Assembly: GCF_000317695.1 (NCBI RefSeq)
Contig: NC_019771.1
Location: 5,508,001-5,572,000 of the forward strand
Source of the DNA: Anabaena cylindrica PCC 7122
GTDB taxonomy: Bacteria; Cyanobacteriota; Cyanobacteriia; Cyanobacteriales; Nostocaceae
Length of the DNA stretch: 64,000 nt
Direction of reading: 5' to 3'
Positions 52,729 to 62,153 of this stretch are shown piece after piece. Below the pieces are notes generated by a model. The model saw only the letters and a program-made list of their open reading frames with translations. It ran no database searches and was not told the DNA's origin. Both the position numbers and the translations under genes were made by a program. Positions within the stretch are counted from its first letter, which is position 1. Each line of letters opens with the position of its first letter.

Positions 52729-55269
52729 ATGAAAGTTGCAATTGATATTCAAGCCTTACAAACAAATAATTCTAGAAATAGAGGGATTGGGCGTTATACA
52801 CAATCAGTCATAGAAGCTCTATTCAATCAGCAAGATGCTCCTAACTTTGAGTTATATGCCAATGCTACGCTACCAGAACCATTTTTGAATAAGAGTCTTT
52901 TTTCATATAGTTCTATATATTATCCATATATTGGCAGTTGTACAACTAATGATCTATTGCTAAAAACAACCTTAATATCATCTGATGCTGACATGATATT
53001 TGTCCCCAGTCCTATGGAGGGTTTAGATTCTACAATACCTGATTATACTAAGTTTACTAAAAAAATTTTTGTAATTTGCTATGATTTGATTCCACTTATA
53101 TTTTCTGATAGATATTTAAACGATGACAATATGCAATCTCTTTATATGAGGAGATTAAAAAATGTACAGAATGCTGATTTTATATTTGCAATTTCTGAAT
53201 CTACTCGCCAAGATTTAATCAAATATCTCAACATATCTCCTAACAAAGTTTTAAATGTTTCGGGTGGGGTTTCTCCGTTCTTTACCCCAGTCCAAATTAA
53301 TGAGCATTACTCTTGGCTGAAAACTTTTGCTGATAAGTTTGGCATTCACAAGAAATTTATTCTCTATACAGGTGGTGAGGACTGGCGTAAGAATATTGAA
53401 GGATTAATTCATGCTTTCGCTAAATTACCTGAAAGTTTTCAAGAAAATTACCAATTAGTGATTGCTTGTAAAGTATCTGATTTCTTTTCTCAAGAAATTA
53501 GCACTTTAGGAATAAAATTAGGAGTAGGTAAATCCCTGATCTTAACAAATTATATTACAGATGAAGAACTAAGAGCTTTGTATTCAACTTGCTCTTTATT
53601 TGTCTTTCCTTCTTTTTATGAAGGTTTTGGTTTACCATTGCTGGAAGCTATTTCGTGTGGCGCACCAGCTATTGCAAGTAATAACTCATCTTTACCAGAA
53701 ATTTTAGGCTCTCCGGAGCTACTGTTTGATCCACATTCATCTCATGATATTGCTAGGATTATGCAAACAGTTCTCTCTAATGAAGAATTTAGAATAAAAA
53801 ATACAGAAAATGCTTTTCAACAAGCGGCTCAGTTTTCCTGGCAATCAGTGGCAGAAAAAATGATTGGCGTTTTTCAAGAACATCAGCCATTAAATAAGAT
53901 AACTATTGCATTCAGTCGAGTTAAGACACCTAGTAACAAGCCTCAAATAGCTTTTTTCAGTCCTTTTCCGCCAGCTAAATCTGGTATTTCAGATTACAGT
54001 CAAGACCTTCTACCATCATTGCAACAATATTTTAATCTTGATTTGTATGATGATAGTTATTTACTGGAGGCTGATATAGCAAATAAATTATTCCCTCATA
54101 CAAAATTTGAAGAACGGTTAGATTCGCAAAACTACGAAGGGATTATTTATCAGATAGGTAATAGTAGTTACCATTGTCATATGTACTCAAAATTAATGCG
54201 GTATCCCGGTATAGCTGTGTTACATGACTATTACTTGGGAGGACTCATTAATTATATGGAGATTCATACTCCAGAAATTGGAATAACCTTACACCAGGAG
54301 CTAGAACACAGTTATGGAAAAGATAGAGCTATAGAAATATCAAACTTAATTCAACAGGGAAAATTGAATATACAGGAAAAACTACCTGAAGAAAAAATTT
54401 TTTTAAATAGGAGAATTTTTACTAGGTCTTTAGGCGTAGTTTTACATAGTAAATGGGCTTATAATTGTGCAGTTAGAGATTTTAGTAATGATAATAATCA
54501 TATTGTTCACATACCACATTTAGTTCCCAAAGTTACTTTTAAAGAGAAATCACTGCTAGAAGAACGTCAAGTGCTAGGAATTCCCATCGATAGTGTCATA
54601 ATTGCTGCATTTGGATTTATTAATTTAACTAAACGTCCTCTGCAAATTCTGCGTGCTTTTAAAAAGTATTTAGTCGAGCAACCCAATGCCTATTTAATTT
54701 TTGTAGGTGGTACTGATTACCTTGGCTCAATTGATATAGAATACGAAATTAAAAAACTAGGTTTAAAGAATCAAGTAAAAATTACTGGATATGTAAATAT
54801 GGCAGACTTTTACAGATATATAGAAATATCAGATATTTGCCTTAATTTAAGATATCCATTTAAAGGTGAAAGTTCAGGTTCACTTCTACGCATATTATCT
54901 GTTGGTAAGCCCACAATCGTCACAGATATAGGTTCATTCTCAGATTTTCCTGATGATGTGGTATTCAAAATTCCTCAGCCTCATCAAAGTAATGAAATTG
55001 ATGAAATACTCAAAGCTTTAATTTTCTTGACTGAAAAACTGGAATATAGACATTCATTAAGCAAAAATGCCTCCGAGTATATTTATAGAGAACATTCTCC
55101 AGAAAGATGCGCTCGGTTATATTCTGAGTTTATTCAGCAAGTTTTATGTTCATCCCAATCCAAGCAAAAACTTCTTACTGATTACGTTGGTAGGGAATTA
55201 GCTAAGATTGAAGCCAATGCTTCTGAAACGGTGCTGACTAATTTTGCTAAAATTATTGGTAATGAATAA
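52729..55269 (+). CDS. Bifunctional GT4-GT4 glycosyltransferase
   Basis: An 846-aa protein with two GT-B (GT4) enzymes in tandem. The first (about 1-390) has RGIGRYTQSV, the donor-site Lys/Arg region GGEDWRKNIEGL, and the E-x7-E motif FYEGFGLPLLEAI. The second (about 400-830) has FFSPFPPAKSGISDYS at its start, AFGFINLTKRPLQIL and a weaker donor site around GESSGSLLRILSVGKP. Fusions of this kind add two sugars in sequence, as in WsaE/WbdA-type polymerases. The sugars are not assignable. It is followed by a decayed gmd fragment. Confidence 0.87.
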   Translation: MKVAIDIQALQTNNSRNRGIGRYTQSVIEALFNQQDAPNFELYANATLPEPFLNKSLFSYSSIYYPYIGSCTTNDLLLKTTLISSDADMIFVPSPMEGLDSTIPDYTKFTKKIFVICYDLIPLIFSDRYLNDDNMQSLYMRRLKNVQNADFIFAISESTRQDLIKYLNISPNKVLNVSGGVSPFFTPVQINEHYSWLKTFADKFGIHKKFILYTGGEDWRKNIEGLIHAFAKLPESFQENYQLVIACKVSDFFSQEISTLGIKLGVGKSLILTNYITDEELRALYSTCSLFVFPSFYEGFGLPLLEAISCGAPAIASNNSSLPEILGSPELLFDPHSSHDIARIMQTVLSNEEFRIKNTENAFQQAAQFSWQSVAEKMIGVFQEHQPLNKITIAFSRVKTPSNKPQIAFFSPFPPAKSGISDYSQDLLPSLQQYFNLDLYDDSYLLEADIANKLFPHTKFEERLDSQNYEGIIYQIGNSSYHCHMYSKLMRYPGIAVLHDYYLGGLINYMEIHTPEIGITLHQELEHSYGKDRAIEISNLIQQGKLNIQEKLPEEKIFLNRRIFTRSLGVVLHSKWAYNCAVRDFSNDNNHIVHIPHLVPKVTFKEKSLLEERQVLGIPIDSVIIAAFGFINLTKRPLQILRAFKKYLVEQPNAYLIFVGGTDYLGSIDIEYEIKKLGLKNQVKITGYVNMADFYRYIEISDICLNLRYPFKGESSGSLLRILSVGKPTIVTDIGSFSDFPDDVVFKIPQPHQSNEIDEILKALIFLTEKLEYRHSLSKNASEYIYREHSPERCARLYSEFIQQVLCSSQSKQKLLTDYVGRELAKIEANASETVLTNFAKIIGNE

Positions 55270-55682
55270 ATTAGTAAATATCTATAAAGTAGGCTAAAAA
55301 GTAAAAACTCAATACAGATCTGAATCTGGTAATAAAGTTTTTAGTTGATCAAATTATTGAGTAACAGAAAAAAATATGACAACACAAAAAGCTCTAATTA
55401 CAGCAGTAACTAAACAAGATATTTCTTAATCTTGGGGAAATTTTTCTGGGTAAAGGCTATCAAGTTCTGACTTTAGTTAGTTGCTCAATCTCCAGTAACC
55501 TTGATTGTATTTATCATTTTCATTGTGATATACAAATGCTTTTTGCCGATTTTTTAGACTAATGCTTCAAATAGTTGAAAATCAAGATTAAAATGCTCTT
55601 AAAGTGGAAATATATATTCCTTGAAGGAATTTACAGTGTCTATAGTCATAAATCTAAAAAAATGCTTAACTTAGGATAATCA
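55270..55682. other. Intergenic region containing a decayed gmd fragment
   Basis: About 410 bases. The middle (55376-55562) is a remnant of a GDP-mannose 4,6-dehydratase gene, listed separately. The remainder is A/T-rich and should hold the promoter of the next glycosyltransferase. Confidence 0.6.
55376..55562 (+). pseudogene. Remnant of GDP-mannose 4,6-dehydratase (gmd) N-terminus
   Basis: Translation from ATG 55376 gives MTTQKALITAVTKQDIS then a stop, matching the GMD start M..RKALITGITGQDGSYL with decayed glycines. After a frame change, FLGKGYQVLTLV matches FLLEKGYQVFGLVRR. A further segment reading SSNLDCIYHFHCDIQMLFADFLD matches the GMD RIDHIY.DPH....L..GDLTD region. So roughly residues 1-65 of gmd remain, broken by stops and frame changes and lacking the rest of the gene. 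GMD makes GDP-4-keto-6-deoxymannose (fucose/rhamnose donor). Its loss would change the glycan. Confidence 0.72.
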
Positions 55683-56990
55683 ATGAGAATATTTATAGAT
55701 TGTACTCATACGGCCAAGCACAATTATAAAAACACAGGAATACATCGAGTAGTACGTGAACTAACAACTGAGTTAGCCAATATTAGTCAGAATTATCAGA
55801 ATATAGAAGTAATTGATGTTATGTTCGATGGTAAATTTATAACAAGAGTTACTAATTTGCATCACCAAAACTACATCCACCACCATAAAAATAGCTTATT
55901 CGACTGGATGAAAAATAAAAAATTCCAGATTTTTTTGAATAAGGTAAACAATAAAATTCTAAATTATTTTTCAGGCATATTATTTTGGGCTTACTGGTTT
56001 GATTTAAATTCTGACAATAAGTTTAGCCTTCTTGAATTTGAGGGTCATAAAATATTGCCTGGAGACATTTACGTTATAGCTGATGCAAACTGGGATTTAC
56101 CTAAAACCTATTATAAATTTTTACAAATTTTGAAAAAGCATGATGTTATCGTTGCTGTAATATGTTATGATATTATACCAATGAAATTTCCAGAGTTTTG
56201 TTCTCAAAAATTGACTAAAGATTTCAATAATTTTTATGAAAATTACTCAAATTTATTTGATCAAGTTTTATGTATATCTAAAAATAGTGCTGATGACTAT
56301 AAAAATGCGCGGTCTAAGGGAATAGTTTCTAATAATAACCCTAACTTGATTGTGAAAAGTTTTCGTTTAGGGTGTGACTACTCAAGCAAGATATCGAGAA
56401 GCAATCTGAATGATAAAAATTGTAATGATAATATCAAAAGATTATTAACAAAAAAATATATTTTGGTAGTTGGTAGTTTAGTTCCTCATAAAAATCTTAA
56501 ATCCGTTATAGAAGCTTTTGATTTGTTAGTAGATTCTACGCATGAACAAATATATTTACTTTTTGCCGGTAACAAAGGATGGGATTCAAAAACTGATCAT
56601 TTAATTGAATCTCATAGAATGCACAACAATATCATACATATCTTAGGCTCAGTAACTGACTTTGAGCTAAATCTTCTCTACCAAAACTGTTACTGTTTAG
56701 TACAAGCGTCTTTTTATGAAGGCTTTGGATTACCAGTTGTGGAAGCACTACAACATGGTAAACCTGTAATCTCAAGTAATGGTGGTTCTCTGCCAGAAAT
56801 AGGTGGAGATTTTTGTATATACTTCAATCCTAAAGAACCAATAGAACTTTATCAAGCTTTAGAAAAATTGGTGAATTCAAAGACTTTCTACAATGAGTTA
56901 GTAACTCGTATTAGAAATGAGTATATTCCATTTTCATGGGAAGAATCAGCTAAACAATTGCTTTCCCTACTGTCTATACAGAAAAATTGA
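55683..56990 (+). CDS. GT4 family glycosyltransferase
   Basis: A 435-aa GT-B retaining glycosyltransferase. The N-terminal acceptor domain starts MRIFIDCTHTAKHNYKNTGI and contains NTGIHRVVREL, typical of mannosyl/rhamnosyl GT4 enzymes. The C-terminal donor domain has YILVVGSLVPHKNL, the LLFAGNKGWDSK loop and the E-x7-E motif SFYEGFGLPVVEAL, then SSNGGSLPEI. Its frequent A/T-rich codons resemble the rest of the middle cluster. It starts after the gmd remnant. Confidence 0.9.
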   Translation: MRIFIDCTHTAKHNYKNTGIHRVVRELTTELANISQNYQNIEVIDVMFDGKFITRVTNLHHQNYIHHHKNSLFDWMKNKKFQIFLNKVNNKILNYFSGILFWAYWFDLNSDNKFSLLEFEGHKILPGDIYVIADANWDLPKTYYKFLQILKKHDVIVAVICYDIIPMKFPEFCSQKLTKDFNNFYENYSNLFDQVLCISKNSADDYKNARSKGIVSNNNPNLIVKSFRLGCDYSSKISRSNLNDKNCNDNIKRLLTKKYILVVGSLVPHKNLKSVIEAFDLLVDSTHEQIYLLFAGNKGWDSKTDHLIESHRMHNNIIHILGSVTDFELNLLYQNCYCLVQASFYEGFGLPVVEALQHGKPVISSNGGSLPEIGGDFCIYFNPKEPIELYQALEKLVNSKTFYNELVTRIRNEYIPFSWEESAKQLLSLLSIQKN

Positions 56991-57010
56991 TAAAAAATAT
57001 GCAGTACTAA

Positions 57011-58105
57011 ATGAATACAATAAACAATTCACTCTCTAATCAATTAATCATAAATTTATCCATTCTTTTTTCTCAACCGACAGGCATCAGCAACTATGCG
57101 CTAAATTTATTTCCTTATTTAAAATCTCTCCAACCTACCCTATTAACAGCCAAAAAATATTCTGATTTCAACTGCTATCCAGTACCAAATAATTTTACTC
57201 CTGCTGACGGTATTAAAGGACATTTACGTCGGCTAATGTGGACACAATTTCAACTACCAAAAATCTATAAAAACCTTAAGTCTCAACTTTTATTCTCTCC
57301 AATACCAGAAGCACCCCTCTACAGCAACTGTCGTTTTATCATCATGTCTCACGACATGATACCGTTGCGCTTTCCCAAACCCTTTTCACCGTTGACACCA
57401 TACCATCGTTACTACACTCCCCAAGTTTTTAAACAAGCACAACATATTATTTGTAACTCAGAAGCAACAGCTAAAGACATCACCGACTTTTACCAAGTTC
57501 CTACTAAGAAAATAACACCTATTCCCCTAGCACACGATCGCACTCACTTCCGCTTCCTCAACTTACCCACCAGTAATTACTTCCTATACATCGGTCGTCA
57601 AGACCCTTACAAAAACTTGCAGAAACTCATCACTTCCTTTGCCGCGCTACCCAACAAGGGAGACTATGAACTATGGTTAGCAGGACCTACCGATAAACGT
57701 TATACCCCATTATTGCAAGCGCAAGTTGAAGAACTGGGTATAACTCATCGCGTCAAATTCCTCAACTACGTACCTTATAGTGAACTACCAAAAATTATAA
57801 ATCAAGCGATCGCACTCGTTTTCCCCAGTTTGTGGGAAGGCTTTGGTTTTCCTGTCCTGGAAGCAATGGCCTGTGGTACTCCCGTCATCACTTCCAATGT
57901 TTCCTCCCTTCCCGAAGTAGCTGGAGATGCGGCTATTCTCATTAATCCCCATCACCCAGGGGAAATCACAGCAGCAATGCAAGCAATAATCAACGATTCA
58001 GAAATGAGAAAAACACTTTCTCAAAAAGGTATCACCAGAGCAAATCAATTTAGTTGGGAAAAAACAGGACAAGCAACAGTAGAAGTATTATCCCGTTATT
58101 TATAA
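57011..58105 (+). CDS. GT4 family glycosyltransferase
   Basis: A 364-aa GT-B enzyme. FSQPTGISNYALNLFPYL marks the acceptor domain start, FLYIGRQDPYKNLQKL the donor-binding loop, and SLWEGFGFPVLEAMACGTPV the E-x7-E motif region. Length is typical. Codon use is more G/C-rich than in the preceding gene, like core genes, so it may be an older member of the locus. It ends at a hairpin shared with convergent pyk. Confidence 0.91.
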   Translation: MNTINNSLSNQLIINLSILFSQPTGISNYALNLFPYLKSLQPTLLTAKKYSDFNCYPVPNNFTPADGIKGHLRRLMWTQFQLPKIYKNLKSQLLFSPIPEAPLYSNCRFIIMSHDMIPLRFPKPFSPLTPYHRYYTPQVFKQAQHIICNSEATAKDITDFYQVPTKKITPIPLAHDRTHFRFLNLPTSNYFLYIGRQDPYKNLQKLITSFAALPNKGDYELWLAGPTDKRYTPLLQAQVEELGITHRVKFLNYVPYSELPKIINQAIALVFPSLWEGFGFPVLEAMACGTPVITSNVSSLPEVAGDAAILINPHHPGEITAAMQAIINDSEMRKTLSQKGITRANQFSWEKTGQATVEVLSRYL

Positions 58106-58115
58106 TTTTGGGGTA

Positions 58116-58140
58116 AAGGATGAAAAAAGACTTCATCCTT
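58116..58140. terminator. Bidirectional hairpin between the GT4 gene and pyk
   Basis: AAGGATGAA and TTCATCCTT form a perfect 9-bp stem with a seven-base loop in the 43-base gap between two converging genes. Its position suggests it ends both transcripts, although the flanking T/A runs are weak. Confidence 0.7.
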
Positions 58141-58148
58141 CATTCTGT

Positions 58149-59918
58149 TTAAGGTGTTCCCACAGCCCCAGAGTAAACTAAACCTCGTTGCATATCTAAA
58201 GTCAAAATTGCCCCATCTTTAATTACCTTTGTCGCTTCCTTCACCCCGACAATCACTGGTACACCGAGACGTAAACCAATCACGGCTGCATGACTTGAGA
58301 GACTTTCTTCTTCAGTAATAATTCCCCCAGCTTTGCGAATCGCTTCCACAAAATCTACACTAGTGCGGGATGCGACCAAAATATCTCCAGGGTTAAAGTT
58401 ACTTGCATCCATAGCAGTATGTGCTACTCTGGCACGACCACTGACAGAACCTTGTCCTAGACCAATGCCCTGACCCAGTACAGCAGTCACCACTTCCACC
58501 TTAATCAAGTCTGTTGACCCAGAAACCCCCTGAAGTGTACCAGCAGTCATCACTACCAAATCACCTTCACTCAAGAGATTTTTCTCCTGAGCCACATTTA
58601 TAGCGGCTTGGAATGTCTGACCTGTGGAAGGTAGTTCTAGTACCAACAGCGGTCTTACTCCCCAGACCATTTGCAACTGCCTTGCTACGTTTACATGGGG
58701 TGTGATGGCTAAAATTGGCGTTTTGGGACGAAATTTAGAAACGTTGCGGGCTGTAGCACCGGTTTGAGTCAAAGTCATAATTGCCGCTGCGCCCAAATTT
58801 TCAGCAATTTGACCAACTGCTTGGCTAATAGCATTGGGAATAGAACGCCTTTTATCTCTTGATTGACGGGAGTTAGCGTTTAGGGTTTCTTCCTGTTCAA
58901 TGCGTTCTGCTATTCTGGCCATTGTGGCTACAGCTTCCACCGGGAAACTACCAACAGCAGTTTCATTGGAGAGCATTACCGCGTCTGTACCGTCTAAAAT
59001 CGCGTTTGCGACATCGGAGACTTCCGCACGGGTAGGACGGGGGTTGCTGACCATGCTATCTAACATTTGGGTAGCGGTAATAATGGGGATACCCAAACGG
59101 TTGGCTGTAGCAATTAGCCGTTTTTGCAGTATGGGTACATCTTCCGCTGGTAGTTCCACGCCTAAGTCACCTCTAGCAACCATTACGCCGTCACACAAAG
59201 ACAGAACTTCTTCCATTTGTTCAATGGCTTCGTGCTTTTCAATTTTGGCAATTACAGGGACATTTTTGCCTGTGCTAGAAATTAGCTCTTTGATTTCGAT
59301 CATGTCCTGGGGGTTACGGACAAAGGAAAGTGCTACCCAGTCTACACCTTGATCTAGACCAAACATCAGATCCTCGCGGTCTTTGTCGGTCATAGCTTTA
59401 ATTGATAAGTAAACTCCCGGAAAGTTTACACCTTTGTTGTTAGAAAGTTTACCAGGTACAGTAATGCGACAATGCAAATCGCCTTTGTCCTGGTTAATGT
59501 CTTCCACGACCATTTCCACTCGTCCATCATCGAGGAGGATTTTGGCACCGACGGGGACTTCATCTGCTAAATAATCGTAGGTAACGCAACTGATTTCTTG
59601 GGTTCCTACAACTGGACGATTTGTTAAGGTGAAGCGATCGCCCTTCGCCAAAATTATAGAACCATTTTCAAACTTACCCAAGCGAATTTTTGGCCCTTGC
59701 AAATCTTGGAGAATTGCTACTGGTCTATTGAGTTCAAAAGCAGTTTGCCGAATTAGGCGAATACTACGCTGATGGTCAGCATGAGTTCCGTGGGAGAAGT
59801 TTAGCCGCAGTGTTGTTGCACCCGCTTCAATAATTGCCTTCAGCATTTCTGGACTGCTGGTAGCAGGCCCAATAGTAGCAACAATTTTGGTTCGGCGCAG
59901 AGAATCTCTTAATTGCAT
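58149..59918 (-). CDS. pyk: Pyruvate kinase with C-terminal PEP-utiliser-like domain
   Basis: A 589-aa enzyme from ATG 59918 (MQLRDSLRRTKIVATIGPA). The upstream TTG at 59933 is less likely because cyanobacterial Pyk proteins begin at MQLRDSL. It converts PEP and ADP to pyruvate and ATP. Features are the substrate-binding RLNFSHG, the beta-barrel domain, and the catalytic VIAKIEKHEA and VMVARGDLGVELP signatures. The last ~110 residues form the extra phosphohistidine-like swivelling domain (GGIITEEESLSSHAAVIG) seen in Geobacillus and cyanobacterial pyruvate kinases. It probably does not perform the His chemistry of PEP synthase. Confidence 0.96.
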   Translation of the reverse strand: MQLRDSLRRTKIVATIGPATSSPEMLKAIIEAGATTLRLNFSHGTHADHQRSIRLIRQTAFELNRPVAILQDLQGPKIRLGKFENGSIILAKGDRFTLTNRPVVGTQEISCVTYDYLADEVPVGAKILLDDGRVEMVVEDINQDKGDLHCRITVPGKLSNNKGVNFPGVYLSIKAMTDKDREDLMFGLDQGVDWVALSFVRNPQDMIEIKELISSTGKNVPVIAKIEKHEAIEQMEEVLSLCDGVMVARGDLGVELPAEDVPILQKRLIATANRLGIPIITATQMLDSMVSNPRPTRAEVSDVANAILDGTDAVMLSNETAVGSFPVEAVATMARIAERIEQEETLNANSRQSRDKRRSIPNAISQAVGQIAENLGAAAIMTLTQTGATARNVSKFRPKTPILAITPHVNVARQLQMVWGVRPLLVLELPSTGQTFQAAINVAQEKNLLSEGDLVVMTAGTLQGVSGSTDLIKVEVVTAVLGQGIGLGQGSVSGRARVAHTAMDASNFNPGDILVASRTSVDFVEAIRKAGGIITEEESLSSHAAVIGLRLGVPVIVGVKEATKVIKDGAILTLDMQRGLVYSGAVGTP

Positions 59919-60278
59919 AGGGACTGATTTCAAAATAATCTATCTGGGAAGTAATCGTATATTAAGCGGCATCTCCTTTTCAGTCACTGCTATATCAATG
60001 ATGTCAGCAGTTAGAGAAGGAATTAGCGGGATAGACTAGATATAGTACACTAATCTTATCGGCATCCTCCTGAAGAGAGATTTTTGCCATGAAAGCATTA
60101 GCACTGCTTAAACTTTAGTCGTCAGTAAATACATAGGTCTAGTCTGGAATCATAGCGCCATTCATCTGCTAATCAGCAAAGACAGCAGATAAATATTGTC
60201 ATATGAAACTTTATATAACTTTACTCTTTACTAAGATTTGTCGTATATTCGTGATATTTGATGAAGAAGGAGTTAGTA
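59919..60278. other. Divergent promoter region between pyk and crtR
   Basis: About 360 bases. An AAGGAG ribosome binding site (60267-60272) precedes the crtR ATG by six bases. A nine-codon frame (MKALALLKL, 60090-60119) has no supporting evidence. No regulator site could be assigned with confidence. Confidence 0.5.
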
Positions 60279-61169
60279 ATGCTCACGTCGGAGGCACAAA
60301 AGCCACTGACAATCCCAACCAAGGAACTTTTAGCACCTCCTGGTGATTTTAATCCCACACTACTGCTGTTTTTTGTGGTGGTGACAATGTTGGTGTTATC
60401 TAACTTTGGTTATTGGGTTTGGGAATGGCCACATTGGCTATGCTTTAGCATTAACACTCTGTCCTTGCATTGTTCGGGGACGGTGATTCATGATGCTTGT
60501 CACCAGTCAGCCCATCGCAACCGGGTGATTAATGCCATGTTAGGACATGGTAGCGCCTTAATTTTAGCTTTTGCATTCCCTGTGTTTACACGGGTACATT
60601 TACAGCATCATGGTAATGTCAATCACCCTAAAGATGACCCTGATCATTATGTCTCTACAGGTGGGCCATTGTGGTTGATTGCAGTCAGATTTTTATACCA
60701 TGAGGTATTTTTCTTTCAACGGCAATTGTGGCGGAAATATGAGTTATTGGAATGGTTTATTAGTCGTTTAATTATCATTACTATTGTTTATATTTCTGTC
60801 CAATATCATTTTTTGGGCTATATTCTCAATTTTTGGTTTATTCCAGCATTTTTGGTGGGAATTGCCTTGGGGTTATTTTTTGATTATTTACCCCATCGTC
60901 CCTTTGTGGAAAGAAGTCGCTGGAAAAATGCCCGCGTCTATCCTGGTAAGGTTCTCAATATCCTGATTTTGGGGCAGAATTATCACCTCATTCATCATCT
61001 GTGGCCTTCGATTCCTTGGTATAATTACCAACCAGCTTATTATATGATGAAGCCGTTGCTGGATGAAAAGGGTAGTCCGCAAACTTCAGGACTATTGCAG
61101 AAAAAGGACTTTTTTGAGTTCTTGTATGATATTTTTCTGGGAATTCGGTTTAATCAGCATCACGAATAA
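60279..61169 (+). CDS. crtR: Beta-carotene hydroxylase CrtR
   Basis: A 296-aa membrane di-iron hydroxylase from ATG 60279, chosen because AAGGAG lies six bases before it (upstream TTG/ATG codons lack such a site). It hydroxylates beta-ionone rings to make zeaxanthin and related xanthophylls. The three His boxes of the fatty-acid-desaturase-like family are visible: HDACHQSAH, HLQHHGNVNH and NYHLIHHLWP, with a further DPDHY. Four TM helices can be drawn. Length is as in Synechocystis and Anabaena CrtR. It is divergent from pyk. Confidence 0.95.
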   Translation: MLTSEAQKPLTIPTKELLAPPGDFNPTLLLFFVVVTMLVLSNFGYWVWEWPHWLCFSINTLSLHCSGTVIHDACHQSAHRNRVINAMLGHGSALILAFAFPVFTRVHLQHHGNVNHPKDDPDHYVSTGGPLWLIAVRFLYHEVFFFQRQLWRKYELLEWFISRLIIITIVYISVQYHFLGYILNFWFIPAFLVGIALGLFFDYLPHRPFVERSRWKNARVYPGKVLNILILGQNYHLIHHLWPSIPWYNYQPAYYMMKPLLDEKGSPQTSGLLQKKDFFEFLYDIFLGIRFNQHHE

Positions 61170-61186
61170 AACGTAAGCGGTATTAA

Positions 61187-61417
61187 TTACCGCTGATTTC
61201 TACTAACTGGATGATTGAGTTTACGTGAAGCGTACATAAGTGCTGCTTTGAGATCGTCAATTTCCAAATCAGGTATTTATTCGAGAATCTGTCCAGCACT
61301 TAGTCCAGCTACAAACAAATCCAGCACGTCTGATACACCAATTCGCATACCCCGGATACAGGGACGACCACCACGTTGTTTAGGGTTGATTGTAATTCTT
61401 TCAAGTAAATCTGCCAT
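61187..61417 (-). pseudogene. DUF433 (antitoxin-like) gene with in-frame stop
   Basis: From ATG 61417 the frame reads MADLLERITINPKQRGGRPC, then IRGMRIGVSDVLDLF and GLSAGQILE, matching DUF433, a small DNA-binding HTH family often acting as antitoxin. A TAA at 61277-61279 stops it at residue 46. The frame continues without further stops as IPDLEIDDLKAALMYASRKLNHPV to 61187, exactly the normal DUF433 C-terminus. One codon change would restore a 76-aa protein. Whether the 46-aa product is functional is unknown. It lies 19 bases after the TumE-like gene. Confidence 0.8.
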
Positions 61418-61436
61418 AGGGGTTTACCACTCATGA

Positions 61437-61853
61437 TTACTGTATCAAAGCCTCAATTTCCTGAATCAGAAAAGGTAAATTTGGATGGATAAAACTGATG
61501 TTTGGCGCTGGAATCCGATTGCGTTTCATCTCCGGGGGAACGTGTTTATGATGGGGAAATGTTGAAGCAAGTGATGCATCCTTGGGATGAGGAAAATCAT
61601 CGTACCAGTAGAGTTTCTCGTTATTTCGATAGACTTCGTAGCCATAGGAAGTAATTAGCTCTGCATCAAAATCGAGTTCTTCTCTCATGCGAAGTTTAAT
61701 GTTTCCTTTGAAAAACACTTCACCTTCTGCTGTTCCTGTATAGGGACTATTAGACCAAAGCACAAGGGTTGAACGTTCTACATCAGAACGGTTGAGAATC
61801 TGCGATACAAACTGACTGTACTCAGCTAGTGATTTCAAAGGGGATTCACTCAT
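61437..61853 (-). CDS. DUF6516/TumE-family toxin-antitoxin protein
   Basis: A 138-aa protein. The pattern ITSYGYEVYRNNEKLYWYDD, PHHKHVPPEMKRNRIPAPN and NLPFLIQEIEAL is the hallmark of DUF6516 proteins, which NCBI labels 'toxin-antitoxin system TumE family'. The partner is the 89-aa gene two bases upstream. I would treat them as a TA pair but cannot tell from sequence which one is toxic. No membrane or nuclease motif was recognised. It overlaps nothing and ends just before the DUF433 pseudogene. Confidence 0.78.
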   Translation of the reverse strand: MSESPLKSLAEYSQFVSQILNRSDVERSTLVLWSNSPYTGTAEGEVFFKGNIKLRMREELDFDAELITSYGYEVYRNNEKLYWYDDFPHPKDASLASTFPHHKHVPPEMKRNRIPAPNISFIHPNLPFLIQEIEALIQ

Positions 61854-61855
61854 TG

Positions 61856-62125
61856 TCAGTAAGTGGGCTGAAACCGAAATGTTTCAGCTAGTTCTCGTTG
61901 CTCCATCTGCTTGGTGTATGCTTGCTTACGGCGAAGCCATGTTTCATAGATCCCTTTCCAGCGGCTGAAGTCTGTCCGAGTTTCGTCATACTCATCATAA
62001 CGGGAGAGGTTACCCGACATCAGGGCTTTGTAAAAATCTTCACTAAGAACGCCATACTTTTCTTCGTAGAGTGTTAGGCGGCGTTCTTGTAACTTCATTT
62101 CAATGACTAATTCATGAATTTCCAT
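61856..62125 (-). CDS. Small partner of the TumE-like protein
   Basis: An 89-aa helical, charged protein (MEIHELVIEMKLQERRLTLY...). YEEKYGVLSEDFYKAL and DFSRWKGIYETWLRR resemble the small proteins that precede DUF6516 genes. The stop is two bases before the next start, so the two are co-translated. By context it is the cognate antitoxin or toxin. No HTH is evident. Confidence 0.68.
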   Translation of the reverse strand: MEIHELVIEMKLQERRLTLYEEKYGVLSEDFYKALMSGNLSRYDEYDETRTDFSRWKGIYETWLRRKQAYTKQMEQRELAETFRFQPTY

Positions 62126-62153
62126 CGGTTACACCAAGATTATCAATGTTGAA

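Noticed and set aside
60090..60119. Nine-codon frame MKALALLKL upstream of crtR
   Set aside because: Too short to support as a leader peptide without conservation data.
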